Assembly (NCBI GenBank): GCA_037892935.1
Contig: JAYXKI010000012.1
Span: 248,001-312,000, forward strand
DNA: 64,000 nt
Direction of reading: 5' to 3'
Origin: Phlebopus portentosus
Taxonomy: Eukaryota > Basidiomycota > Agaricomycetes > Boletales > Boletinellaceae
Part shown: one piece after another, positions 32,006-47,681 of the stretch
Numbering within the stretch: the first letter of the stretch is position 1
Layout of the letters: the number at the start of each line of letters is the position of its first letter
The notes under the pieces: model-generated
Seen by the model: only the letters and a program-made list of their open reading frames with translations
Told to the model about the DNA's origin: nothing
Database searches by the model: none
Made by a program: the position numbers and the translations under genes

Positions 32006-33693
32006 ATGCCACCTAAAATCCCCATCCCCATCAGTCCTCCCACTTCCCTCTCCTCCATCCCTGAGGTTTTCAATATCTGATCTTATAATTTTTGTTAAAA
32101 TGTTGCAGGAGCAATACACTCTTCACCTGCCTTCTGGGGAAACTCAGATATACAACATGTCAGACATTCTTTCAGATTGTATGTTGCTGTCTACTGTATC
32201 GTTTTGACCATCACTCTGATGACTCTTTCTGCAGTGGATGACGGACAAGAATTGTTCAATGTTGTCGACATGATAATGCATGATGGGCCACAAATGGTTT
32301 CATTTCCCCTTACCCCGCAGTGGTGCATTGCAGGCTATGCAAATGATATGTTTAAGGTGGCAAAAAAGAGGAAAGAGGAAACTTCTAGTTTGCGAGAGGT
32401 GATTTTGCGGTTGGATAGCGACTTGCACACCAGGCTTTGGGACCAAGCAGCCAACGTGTGAGCTGTAGAAAATCGTGTCAAGGACAAATTGAAGGGTGAA
32501 TTGCACACTGAGTTGCAGGACCAAGAGGTCAAGTTGGATGCCAAGTTGGATGCCAACCTGTGAGATTTACAGGACAATGTGCAAGTGGTGGAATATTGTG
32601 TGCATGCTGTGAAAAGATACCTGACATACAAGGTATGAGAATACTTTCCCTTTTTGAGGAAAAATACTTATGCTATTTATAGTCCACTCCCGATTATCAT
32701 GCGATGATTTGAAGACAAATAATCAATGAGGGACGAGAATGTTTTGCGATCAGAATATACTTCTTTTTGGAAAAGTTTCTTTGTCGCCTTTTGCAGTGCA
32801 GCGATGAGCCACTCCGGATGCATATTTTGAAAATGTGCTTTGGCGCTCCACTTGGCGTGATTCAAGAGTTTCAAAGGAATTGAAGACGCGCAAGGTTGCC
32901 TTCTGGAGGTACTTCCTCTGTCTCGGTGACTACATCAGCCAGAACTGAAGGCGAGTCATGGCCCGACTCAGCGGGTGACTCAGCATTGTCAGTTGCATCA
33001 CATCCCATCTCAGCATTTTTGGTTGCATCATTCCTATCTGAGAAACTCAGGCGTGGCAGATTTGTACAGGACGAAGACTACTTCCTTCCATACATCTCTG
33101 AAAAGATGCCGTATGTCCGTGCTACCAACTGGAAATTCTGGTGGGAAAAAATTGTGTTCGGTGATACAATCAAGTTTCAGAGCATTGATCGGTTAGGCAA
33201 TGCAAAAGGAGAGGAAGTTAAGGGGTTGAAGCTGGATGCAGTCTCATTATGGAAGTACGCCATGGACCGTTTTCTTGCTATCATGCGTGGGGAGAATGGG
33301 AACGTCGAAAGCAAAGATCCCTCACCCAACACTGTATTCGACACTAAGGTATTCCACAATGCAGCCAGTTCCATCTGTGCTTCCCTCAAAGACCAACTGA
33401 AAGAAGAGGAGAAAACCAAGGTCTTTTTACTTCACGTCTGTTTTGCATGCGGGATGCTCAAGGATTTGGTGGTCGCGTTCGAAATCCTCGCCAAGTCAAA
33501 TGTTCTGTGGGAGTACGGAAGTGAAGCCATTCATTCCATCAAACTTCTGCTCAAATTGGATGAGGACAGGGACGCTGCCTGGACTCAAGCTATAAGTGAA
33601 ACAGCTGAAGCTAACATCATCCCAGACATTATGATGAAGCAGAAAGGATTGATGAGAATTTTCGAGCTCATGAAGGCCGAAAATTTGTGCTGA
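32006..33693 (+). pseudogene. Plus-strand cargo gene, unknown family
   Basis: Exon 1 is 32006-32065 (Pro/Ser-rich), exon 2 is 32109-32178 and exon 3 starts at 32235 and is coiled-coil-like (repeated charged heptads, K-L-D-A-K-L-D-A). Exon 3 is interrupted by TGA at 32459-32461 and again near 32560, both fitting CGA to TGA. A last long open exon of about 265 codons runs to the stop at 33691-33693. It contains R-F-V-Q-D-E-D-Y-F-L-P-Y, W-K-F-W-W-E-K-I and a helical C-terminus. I do not recognise a domain. Divergent from the AT-hook gene and enclosed by the same inverted Tc1 arms, so the two may be partners. Confidence 0.5.
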
Positions 33694-34003
33694 ATGGAGT
33701 GGTTGGCCTAAATGGGTTTTGTTTTGTTTGATGTTCATTTGATTCATGCGCTCACTTGCCTCCCTCATTGTGTCATGTTATATCTCTTTCGTTTGTGATC
33801 CATTTCAATATGTATGGTGACTTTGCCTGTTCTTCCTTGTATCACACTATGTGACCAAAGCAATAACTTATGTGTATATGGCAATTATACTATCTGTATG
33901 AGCTCAAGAGTGGGATCAACAATACTACAACAGCTCATTTTGCCCCATGTCTTCTTGCATCTTGTATGGTTGACACTGCACTTCAGAAGTCATCAACCAT
34001 TCA
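33694..34003. other. Spacer between cargo gene and inner inverted repeat
   Basis: No supported gene. A frame near 33950-34021 ends H-Y-V-E-Q-D-stop, similar to the C-Y-A-E-Q-D end of the SAM-like region on the other side. This could be a fragment of a related gene or part of the inverted repeat. Confidence 0.35.
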
Positions 34004-34021
34004 CTATGTGGAACAAGACTG
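34004..34021 (-). repeat. Inner inverted repeat, right
   Basis: CTATGTGGAACAAGACTG, the inverted partner of 23001-23018 (16 of 18). It directly abuts the right Tc1 arm. Confidence 0.55.
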
Positions 34022-35700
34022 ATTCAATCTAGCTCATATATGAACATAGTTGCTTATCTACATAAACCACATTCACCTATAGTCGTGGTAATAGCATAGA
34101 ATGTAAATCAGTTATCCCTCCCAATCAATCAGAAACCAATGAATGAAGACCACACACCAGCCATATCCACAGTGTTCATAGAAGGCGCAGCAGTCAGCCA
34201 CACCAATTGACATAACCTCTCCATAAAGCCTGGCATAGACTGTGACATCACCTCCACCCTCTGGCAGAGGAATGCACTGAAGTCAGGATTTGAGCAATGA
34301 AAATGCCAGCTCGATTGGATTAAAGTCAGGAGAGTATGCCGGCAAGAACTCAAGCTTCATGCCCCTAGACAGATGTGGCATGATGAATAGCCTGCACACA
34401 ATGATCCAGCAGGAAGACCGTCTCACCTGGATTCAATGAGTTGGCACACATCATTGGACTTGTGAATAGAGCAATTGTCCATGATAATGACTGAGTTCCT
34501 CACTGGCCAGGGCTGCATGCTGTCCAGGAGGGTATTAATGAACACTGCAAAGGAGTTTGCATTGAATGAGCCTTCCACAATAATGCATTCAAGCATCCCA
34601 TCCAGAGAGATGGCGGGAAGAACCAAATACCTATGTGAATTGAGTCCAGCTTGTGTAATTTTAAGAACATAATACAGCGCACCTTTTTCCCCTGGCAAAG
34701 AACTGTTTCCGAGTAGCGTGATGGCCACGCAAGGCCCACGCCTTGTTTCATAAGAAGGTTTGATGGTCACAGGCACTCTCGTCGACAAATATGAGTTGCT
34801 CAGGGGTGTACTGTGAGCCCATCCTGAGGCAGTATTCGATTCGTGCAGTTTTAATTCATTCTTATGCTTTCTTCATGATCTGGACCTGGTCAGATAGATA
34901 TGAACATCTCTGTATGCCAAAGAAGGCTGCACCTTCTTCATTGTGAAGCCTGCGCGCTCTAGCGTCCACCATACCGTCGAATTTGAGATAAATTTACCAG
35001 ACCCTCCGCCTAACATGTTCTTGAGTTTGTCAAGAAACAGATCCCTACGGAAGTCGATGGCATTGAGTAGATACTGACAGCGCAATGAGCAGCTCAGCAG
35101 GCAACAATACACTCAGAGGCTCACATGGACATCCAGATATTCCAGTATCCTTGGTCTTCCTGTCCACAGAACATCTCTCTCGATGCTGCCAGTCTCCTGA
35201 ACCTGCTGGTTGATGCAGAATATTGTCCGGCGGTTGATGCCCATCAGAGTGAAAAGATGATTTGCGCTGAACTCCTTGGTCTCAACAGATTCTGTATGAT
35301 CTGTCGGGCATCATTTGAGAGAGCCTTCCTGCAGGCCATGGTGGTTATGCCAAAAGCAGAAGGGTGTCACACACTCACATAGCATGACACATGTGCCGTA
35401 ACCACTTCTCCCCTCTTTGGTTTACATTCATGTCTGTCGTGTATCTTTTGGCTCCTGCATGCGCTGTGGGCAGCTCTGGAGGTGGTTCAAATGGATTATT
35501 CCTGTAAGTCTGAACAGATTCCCAGCAGCAATAGAAACAAAACAGAATGATCTCTGGCTAGTGGGAGCCTGGGTGAAGTTACGATGATGCATATACTCAG
35601 ATGGCTTTAACTGGTCCAGATACACCTTTTTGTTCATTGCAGACAGGGGCGGCTGAGTGCATCTATGACAACTATGAGCTGGCTCCTGTGTGGCTCAATC
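34022..35700 (-). mobile_element. Tc1-like DNA transposon copy, right arm (1679 bp)
   Basis: Inverted copy of 21313-22993, same end points to within two bases. Outer end abuts a 64-bp remnant of a chromovirus LTR at the same GATTG where the left arm abuts a full LTR. Confidence 0.72.
34290..35339 (-). pseudogene. Tc1/mariner-type transposase, right copy (broken)
   Basis: Same domain order as the left copy, ATG at 35339. It has a one-base deletion early (CTGTTGAG against CTGTTTGAG), which breaks the helix-turn-helix frame. Downstream the DDE part is more open than in the left copy: 34788-34423 covers the second Asp (I-I-M-D-N-C-S-I-H) without a stop. The Glu motif N-P-I-E-L follows the intron near 34310-34325. 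The two arms therefore carry different lesions. Confidence 0.72.
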
Positions 35701-35764
35701 CAAAAGGAATATTAAAATAAATGATGATGTAAGAAAAGAAAAGGAAAATGTTTGAGTCCTTACA
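35701..35764 (-). repeat. 64-bp remnant of a chromovirus LTR flanked by GATTG
   Basis: On the minus strand it begins TGTAAGGACTCAAAC and stops after about 64 bases. GATTG (CAATC on the plus strand) lies on both sides: 35765-35769 and 35696-35700. This fits a solo LTR with a large internal deletion. Confidence 0.7.
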
Positions 35765-37504
35765 CAATCTAAGTGCTTTGCTTGCACCATATTTGTTGCT
35801 GTTCCATGGTCCCTGTGGCCCCCTATTGCTTCATCGGTGTCGGTATGTCTCTTCTCCTATCTCATCTCTCCACTATGGGTGCTGATGCAGACTCCCTGTC
35901 CTTGTATACAAGATTGCATGAAGACGCATGGAGCCTGGTAAGCTGTCCCTATCCTCAAAACATCCGACTTTTCTAAGAGCATGGAAGAGCATCTCTGTCA
36001 GACAAAGGCCTACTTGGCAAATCGAATAGAGAAAGTGGATGACTATAGTGGCAATGGTTCACTAGCTGTGGATTCTATTCTGGGAAGAGCATGCGTGAGG
36101 GCCCGAGAGACCTGTGGAAATAGAAGATCAATTTATGGCTGATGGAATGTGTGGCAATTTGACTTGGAGGCTCTATTAGAGAAAGTTCAATTGCAATGAC
36201 CATGGCATTCACACAGGACATAGCGGTACCATTGGCACCATCACTTGCTTGACCATTGAATAGTGAGTGGATACAATACAGTCACAAATGCTAAGGTACG
36301 TGCTACTTACCTGGCTTGCTGCTTCTCACCTCTTAGTTCATAGTGGCACAGCTAAGATAAGGTCAGATGTATGGGATGACCCACTGTGGTGGCAATGGGG
36401 AAGGAAAGAGAAGTAGGTCAAGGTGCAGCCAGGTGTCTGTGATCATGAGCAGAATTGACAGTGGGTCCACCAGATTTGTTGTCTGACTGCATCTCTGTAC
36501 TGTGTCGATCCTGTACTGTCATCTGTGGCAGTATAGCATTCACTGCCCCTCATTCTGCTCATGCATACTAGATATGTTATCTGGCTGCGGCGGAGAAGCA
36601 TTGTGATGATCCAGATGTGACGGAAAGGTGTGGAAATCAATGCAGGTAGGAGTGAGCCACAGTCTCTCATAGATTGCATAAATAGAAGCACCACATCGAG
36701 CATATGGAATGAATACCATAATGATTTCTTCAGATACAAGCAAGTTTGGAATCTGTTGCCTTCGAATAACAGTTCCTAAGAATGCTGCGGAGACAAAAGA
36801 CACTTGCACTGTTGCACAAATACTGCACAGAACAGATTGAAAGCTTACCAGAGTATTGCAAGGTATATAGACCTAATTTACAGATTAAGAGAAAAACTAT
36901 GATGGCTTGTGTGAAGAGGAATGATTTTTTGAACAGTCCAGATGACCCGCTGGAACAAGGGGATTGTCTGATGTTTCCTACACAAACACTAGACGAAATG
37001 ACACAAAACTTCGTCAGAGCAGTGCCATGTATATAGACTTAATTTACAGACCAGAAGAAAAAATTATTATGGCTTGTATGAGGAGGAATAATTTTGCGAG
37101 CAGTCCAGATAATCCTTTGGAGCAAGGCTTGGTGAAGTTGTTTGTTTTGTTCCGACACACACAGACAATAAATTACAAATATTTCTACATACATCTACAT
37201 GCACGAACTAGCACTTTTTTTCAAGTGCTAACTGGTCATGAAACATGCAGAATTGACAGAGAAAAGTGTCATTTACTTGAGTTTTTACTGTTTTGGCTCA
37301 GACATGTCAGAGCACGTGAGACATGGGGTGTGACAACACTTATGAAAAAGGCAGTAAACAGCAGATAAGAAACGAGCACAGGAAAAGATAACTACATTCC
37401 ATGAAGACTCAAAAGAGTTGATGTTCCATCATCATCATCATCTTCGAATCGTCGTACATCATGCCACCAGTGGGATTGGTTCATGCGGTTCCAGGGCGCT
37501 TCTC
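35765..37504. other. 1.7 kb without a supported gene
   Basis: Only short frames. A minus-strand stretch near 36540-36800 has a possible exon (I-R-R-Q-Q-I-P-N-L-L-V) without recognisable family. Contains a degenerate tandem duplication (separate entry) and a CATCATCAT run at about 37427-37441. Confidence 0.4.
36848..37135 (+). repeat. Degenerate tandem duplication, about 180-bp unit
   Basis: ATATAGACYTAATTTACAGA, ATGGCTTGTRTGARGAGGAA and CAGTCCAGATRA recur in the same order about 170-185 bases apart (near 36866-36950 and 37029-37125). Non-coding as far as I can see. Confidence 0.55.
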
Positions 37505-38160
37505 CTAGATTGGACTATGAGCAGTGTCTTCACCACCCTTAAGGGTAGCATAATGCAGGCCTGTGAGAAATTTGACTATTGTGAGAGCACTGAAGAAAAG
37601 CCATGAGAACGCGACAATTGTGATTAGAATGTGTCCATCCTTTCCAGACCCAGCAATCGCTCTTGTTGGCCATTTGTTCTGTAATTAGTTAATATCCGAC
37701 CGGTCAAGTGAGGACAAAATAAGAACATACAGTGGCAATTGTACCGCCGACGAGCCACATAACCCAGAGGACAAAATTGCCACAAGTTTCAATGCTGAGA
37801 GTACCATAGCCAGAGCCCAGAAGCAGGTCTTTTGACTTCCAAACTGGAGCTACAATAGCGACAGGAATCCAGAGGATAGTTAATGCAGCAGTCACAAGTA
37901 GCTCAACAATAATCGGGTCTTGATAAGATTGTCCATGACTCCTGAAAAATTGTCCTCAACCACAGTAAGTTCATGCATACTGTAGTCTCCAATAGTGCTT
38001 TTGGTGTGATGGAGACGCCATCCAGTCAGGCCAAGTTGCACAATGGAGGCAGTCCACTGAATCGTGGGTTAAACACAATCGTTGAACAAATTGGAATAAT
38101 CATGCATACCAGGAATGTGTAAAGAAGTGTCCAGTGCAAAGCATATGCGGCGCCCAACAT
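37505..38160 (-). CDS. Small four-pass membrane protein, MARVEL-like
   Basis: Four exons: 38160-38110, 38056-37981, 37918-37731 and 37678-37505. They sum to 163 codons (162 residues) with all junctions in frame. Four hydrophobic segments are visible: residues about 2-25 (L-H-W-T-L-L-Y-T-F-L), about 46-66 (I-I-V-E-L-L-V-T-A-A-L), about 85-105 (F-V-L-W-V-M-W-L-V-G-G) and about 125-145 (I-V-A-F-S-W-L-F-F-S-A). Length and layout match fungal MARVEL-domain proteins, integral membrane proteins linked to membrane domains and vesicle traffic. The second intron uses an AAG acceptor, chosen because it keeps the frame. This is the first intact gene right of the transposon block. Confidence 0.72.
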
Positions 38161-40502
38161 GGTGAGATGTATGGTGTGTTTGAATCGGAACTAGATGAGC
38201 TGTGGAAGGTGATGCTTTCAAGAGATGATATTTGCAGGTTGTCGACTGCGCTGACTCCAGGCATAGTATGCCACTCCATTAAATATGGTCGGGAGGACTT
38301 TGAGGATGACTGAGAGCATGGAGTCGAAAGCTCTGGAATGCTGAAGCCTTGGACATCAGATGAATCATGAAATTGGAGGTGAGTCAGGTGTACTACCATT
38401 CTGGAACTTCACTTTTCAGCAAAAGGCAAATTACGTCGCTCAATCCAAAGAGAAATCAGAGTGATTCGTCGTTCATTTCAGTTCATAACAGAAAGAAGTA
38501 CTATTTGTTTGTACATATTTAGGTGATACTGAAGCTTAGTTAGACCAAACTGTATTTCTCTCGGATCTCAACTTCTCTGAAAGAATAAGATGATATGATC
38601 AATACAAGTTCAACATACGTCATGCGCTCAATGGACGCACATAAATGAAGTAGAAAGCAGCCAGGTGAGCGGTGGACAGGTTCCGATTTCCTCGGTAATG
38701 ACATAAACTCTGTCTCCGATGCCGTGGAAACAGAATTGGTGTGAAATATACAATTACACAGAGCGAATGCAGGTTCGTTCCATCACAAAATCCGGAATGA
38801 AATTATATTTCCTTATAATAAATTATAATAAACATAACTGATATAGTATACATAATTTATTGAGCAAATATTACAATTACATATACCAGTTAGTTCTTTA
38901 TTGACAAGTACCGTAATACTTATTACTAGTAAATCATACTGCAAAACCGACTTTTCTTTTGCTTTCTACGGAAGACAAAACCGGACCGATCAGATTTTTC
39001 GTTGAGATAAAACTTCACTGTATCTCAGTCATATTATACTGAACTTTGTTTATATGGATGCGTTATAAAAGATCACTCGTGGAAGGAACTCGGTCAGTGC
39101 CAACTCGTGGGAAAGCTCGAGACAATCTTGTGTTCTTCACAATCAATTGCCGCAGAGATCAGTTCTTTGAGCGTCGCGTCCGTCATGAATCCGAGGCTTC
39201 TGTCTGTCTGCACTCCTTGGTCTGTTCTCTCGGTGATAAACTCTCCCTGCAATCCGCGCTGGTTGATCTGAGTCCTTAAGGTGAGGTAGGACGAAGACTC
39301 GACGAACTCAGCTTTTAAATTTTGAGAATTTCAGTTTCGTCCCATACAGGAGGCAATCTGGCTCGACAAACTTTCCCAAAGCGTCCGAGCTGTCCTCCGC
39401 TGTGAGAGCGCCACTCATCGGGTCCAGGTCTAGATTGACCAGTGACTGTTATTTGATGAGGCGCGGAAAAAGTATGCCTCAGGCTCTCTCGCTGTCTCGA
39501 CTTTTGTTCGAAGGCCTACTGATTCTTCATGCCGCATTGATCACAGCGAGCTGGTATTACTGCTCCGAGAACTTATCAGGTTCTCCAGGTCCAGGAGATG
39601 CACAGCGATATCGCCGAAGGATAGAATGGACACAAACATGAAGAGGATGAATTTTCGTCGTTTCTGGTCTTGGTTCTATCTGTTTGGCATTTCACGTGAC
39701 TCCCCATTTCTAAAAATAGAGGCTATGGCGAAAATTATTGCTTCGCTTCGCCTCGGTTTCGCAACTCCCGCAGGAGCTCCTGGAAACTCCTTTTTCTTGT
39801 CCGTCCGAAATTGACTGGTCAATCGCATATGACGTCTAAATGGTCCGGCTTCACTGCCTCACGGCTGTGCGTCTTATAATCAAGCGCCTCTAAACTTATA
39901 CCTGCCTGTACGCAGTCATTTCCATTGAAAGCACGTCGCTCGGTCCGAAGGTGCCACTAAATTCCTGCGTCTTTGCTCAGATACACATACACACGAGTCG
40001 CCTTACTTACAGCAGTACGGTTTTCGGAATCTTTTTTCTCACGCGTTGTAGTATGGTGGATGTCGCGATTGTGGCCTGGAGTTATTCTATAAACCGAAGT
40101 TCCATATAGTTCGCAAGAATCGGTCTTCTCCTCATGTCGCGGAAGCCTGGAAGGGGATTCTAGAATTACCCTGGCATTTTACCGGACAGCACATACAATT
40201 TTAGCCCATGAAGATTGGGCTCCTATGTATTCTTTATCTCCTTAACCAATCTAGTGACCTTGAGGACTTTTAGCTGTTTGCTCTTGGTCGCCGTCGCATC
40301 TGTTTCTCAATCACCGTTGAATCTGCAACGGATCCCACATAAAACCCGCTGGAGTTTATAGTAACTGGATTGAATCTTGAATTTCGTGGATAAAGACCGC
40401 CCTTCACAGATATAGTGGAGTTTCCTCGTCCTTCGTTCTCTCCTCAGCAATACCACCGTACTCAGCTGGATTTGCTCAACAACCATTCCGGCTCTTCCCA
40501 TC
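38161..40502. other. 2.3-kb intergenic region with an AT-rich core
   Basis: No supported gene. 38800-38960 is strongly AT-rich, with runs such as TTATAATAAATTATAATAA. The region holds the 5' flanks of the membrane-protein gene (minus) and the ATPase gene (plus). Short plus-strand frames near 39046-39814 have no family resemblance. Confidence 0.45.
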
Positions 40503-45424
<4,922 letters not shown>

Positions 45425-46074
45425 CCAAGTAATTCGACCCCGGAACGACGGTATTACGATGGCTCGTTCCCGACTATCACGATCTGCAATGAATCCAACT
45501 ACGATACTTTGGAAGGAAGACAGCTTGCTCTCCCGTGTACTTGTCTCTTGCAATGCGAAGATTGCTCGTGTTTGTTACATAAAGTTCTTGGCTATCCATA
45601 AATGTGATGATCAACGAGGACTTGTGGTGCAGATGTACGTAGAGTTACTATCAATGCCATAACGCTTGAAATTTAGTGCTTGAATTTAAAGCCACGATCA
45701 GTCCTTGAGTGCAAGCGAATCGACGGCCGCTTATAACGCCTACCTTTCTGGAAGTCGGAATGGGTAATCTAGGAACAGTTCGGAGGACTCATTGGGGCAT
45801 GTACTTTCTCCCATATTCTGGTCGCTGCTATATAAGACAAGAAACGGAGTTTTATGAGAATCACAATGCCGCCATACGCTGCTCACGGAGACGAGGATAA
45901 GCAAGCATAGGCTCATGACACCACGACCCCGATGGTGTACGAAATAGTGCCGTCCGCTTTGACGGATAAATATCATTCCTCTGCTAATCATTTTGCACCC
46001 TTATACTTAGAATAGGCATCAGCATCGTAGATTCCGAACTCTGATCCGAGATTTTCTAGACTGACTGCCTCCGA
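45425..46074. other. Spacer after the ATPase gene
   Basis: No gene I can support. Upstream exons of the PX-like frame at 46075 may lie here, but none was recognisable. Confidence 0.35.
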
Positions 46075-46365
46075 GTGCCTTTATTTACCAAAAGGTACGA
46101 GGAATTCTACGAGTTGCACAAGCTCATGATAGAATTGCGAATTAGCTTCTGTACTTTTCTGTCTTTTGTCTTCGGGTCAGTGCCTTACCTATCACCAACA
46201 CTAGTACATTATTTGCGTCACTTAGTATCGTTGCAGACTATGCCACATGCGGCCGTGCATCAGGCATTGTTAATTTACCTCTCTATCCCAGATGAATTCT
46301 ATGAAGACGCTCGGAATAGGGAGTGCTACTGCATTGATTCGATGGATGGACCGGTCGAAGAGTGA
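46075..46365 (+). pseudogene. PX-domain fragment
   Basis: A 96-codon frame with K-R-Y-E-E-F-Y-E-L-H-K, the classic first phosphoinositide-binding segment of PX domains, and further on Y-L-R-H-L-V-S and L-L-I-Y-L-S-I-P, which resemble the last two helices. The middle of the domain (proline-rich loop) is missing or replaced by intron-like sequence around 46140-46190, and no other part of a PX protein is visible. PX domains bind phosphatidylinositol 3-phosphate on endosomes. Probably a relic, possibly a gene with exons I failed to find. Confidence 0.35.
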
Positions 46366-47681
46366 AATTCTCATTTACCGCAAGGAGATAATTAGGTCGG
46401 AAGACGCGTTCTAGACAAGACAGGCTCTTCTTTGAGTTCTTTCTGCGCGTCTGCATGTACCTCTGCTCAAATAATGTACCGACTTCCCCCAGAAATCCTT
46501 TTCCGAAACCTCATACCCGTCTCCCTAGGTACCATCTAGTTCTGAAGACATAGGAGGCGCTTAGTAGATCCCGTACGGTGTGTGAAGCGACTGGTATGAG
46601 ATCCAATGTTGCTTACCTTTTCTAATTTATAATCTCAGGCTCTGTATAAAATGCCACATTTCGTGGAAGAAACGGCACAAGTCCTTCATTGAATACGTCT
46701 TGCGATTGCTTCAGTACATAACTTTCACCCCGTTCAACTCGAAACTATGAATCTTCGGAGCTTACGCCGATGGCTCACATGACGTTTGAGACCATGGGTT
46801 AGTATGATCTTGATATTTTCATGAAGAGAAAACTCACCATCACGTCCCGTGCGCAGAATTATTGTAGTCTCTGCGTAGACACCCGACGGGCTCGACTGGG
46901 GAAGCTGTGTCGGCTCTTCGAAGAGGTACAGTTTCGCGCAGATGCGGTTCTGCTGCTCCACCGCACAAAGCTTATTTCGTACTTCGAATAAATCGTGAAG
47001 CTAGTACCAGGTGAAATTAGAACCAGAGAATGCGAGTGAAAATGTGTTATAACAGTTCTGTTGAACTTCAGGACGAATGTCCGAGGGGGACAGAATCCAT
47101 GAAAGTCTATGTAGATATATAGTCTCGGAAACCTCGAGAGGAAGATATGTAACTTACAAAACTTTACACTGAACTGAACTCCTTGAATAAGTACAAATTA
47201 GAATGGTTGTGTCTCACTCAGAAACAGAAAGAGGTAAACAGAGCCCAAACCAAAGAGAAGGAAGGAAAACGGTCCAGTCTCGAGTGATTCTTCCCATGAC
47301 TATGTATTTCCCTCAAGTTTAATGGTTATTTTAATGGCAGGACGGAGAATATCTGGTCCTGCATCATGCTGGTGCACCAGTTTCATACATTGATAACAAG
47401 CGTGAGCTATACTCATTAAATATCTTCGGATTGATTCGGCCGCATGGCGAATGTGCGTTGGCACATTCTCTAAATAGTGCAAGACCGCATGTCGTCTCTT
47501 CTAAACTCTTCTGTATGATCGTTCTTTGCCTTTAGTACACTGACAACGTGGGTTATCGAGACGGTAGAAGAAGATCGCTTGCCTTGTGGTCAAATTCGCA
47601 CGTGCGTCTCTTCAAATATATAAAGCTTCTTGAACATATCGCGGTAAGGCATCGTGTCGGTTTTAATCTCCGTGGTAAAGG
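46366..47681. other. 1.3 kb, mostly without recognisable genes
   Basis: A minus-strand open stretch at about 46855-46990 is followed by a GTGAGT donor-like site near 46850 and could be an exon (E-Q-Q-N-R-I-C-A-K-L-Y-L-F-E-E) of an unknown gene. No partner exon was found. The last part is the 5' flank of the SurE-like gene, with TATATAAAG near 47617-47625. Confidence 0.35.

Noticed and set aside
32896..33693. Treating the 265-codon frame as an intact gene of its own
   Set aside because: It starts without an ATG, follows exons of the same strand and the upstream exon has stops; better read as the last exon of a decayed gene.
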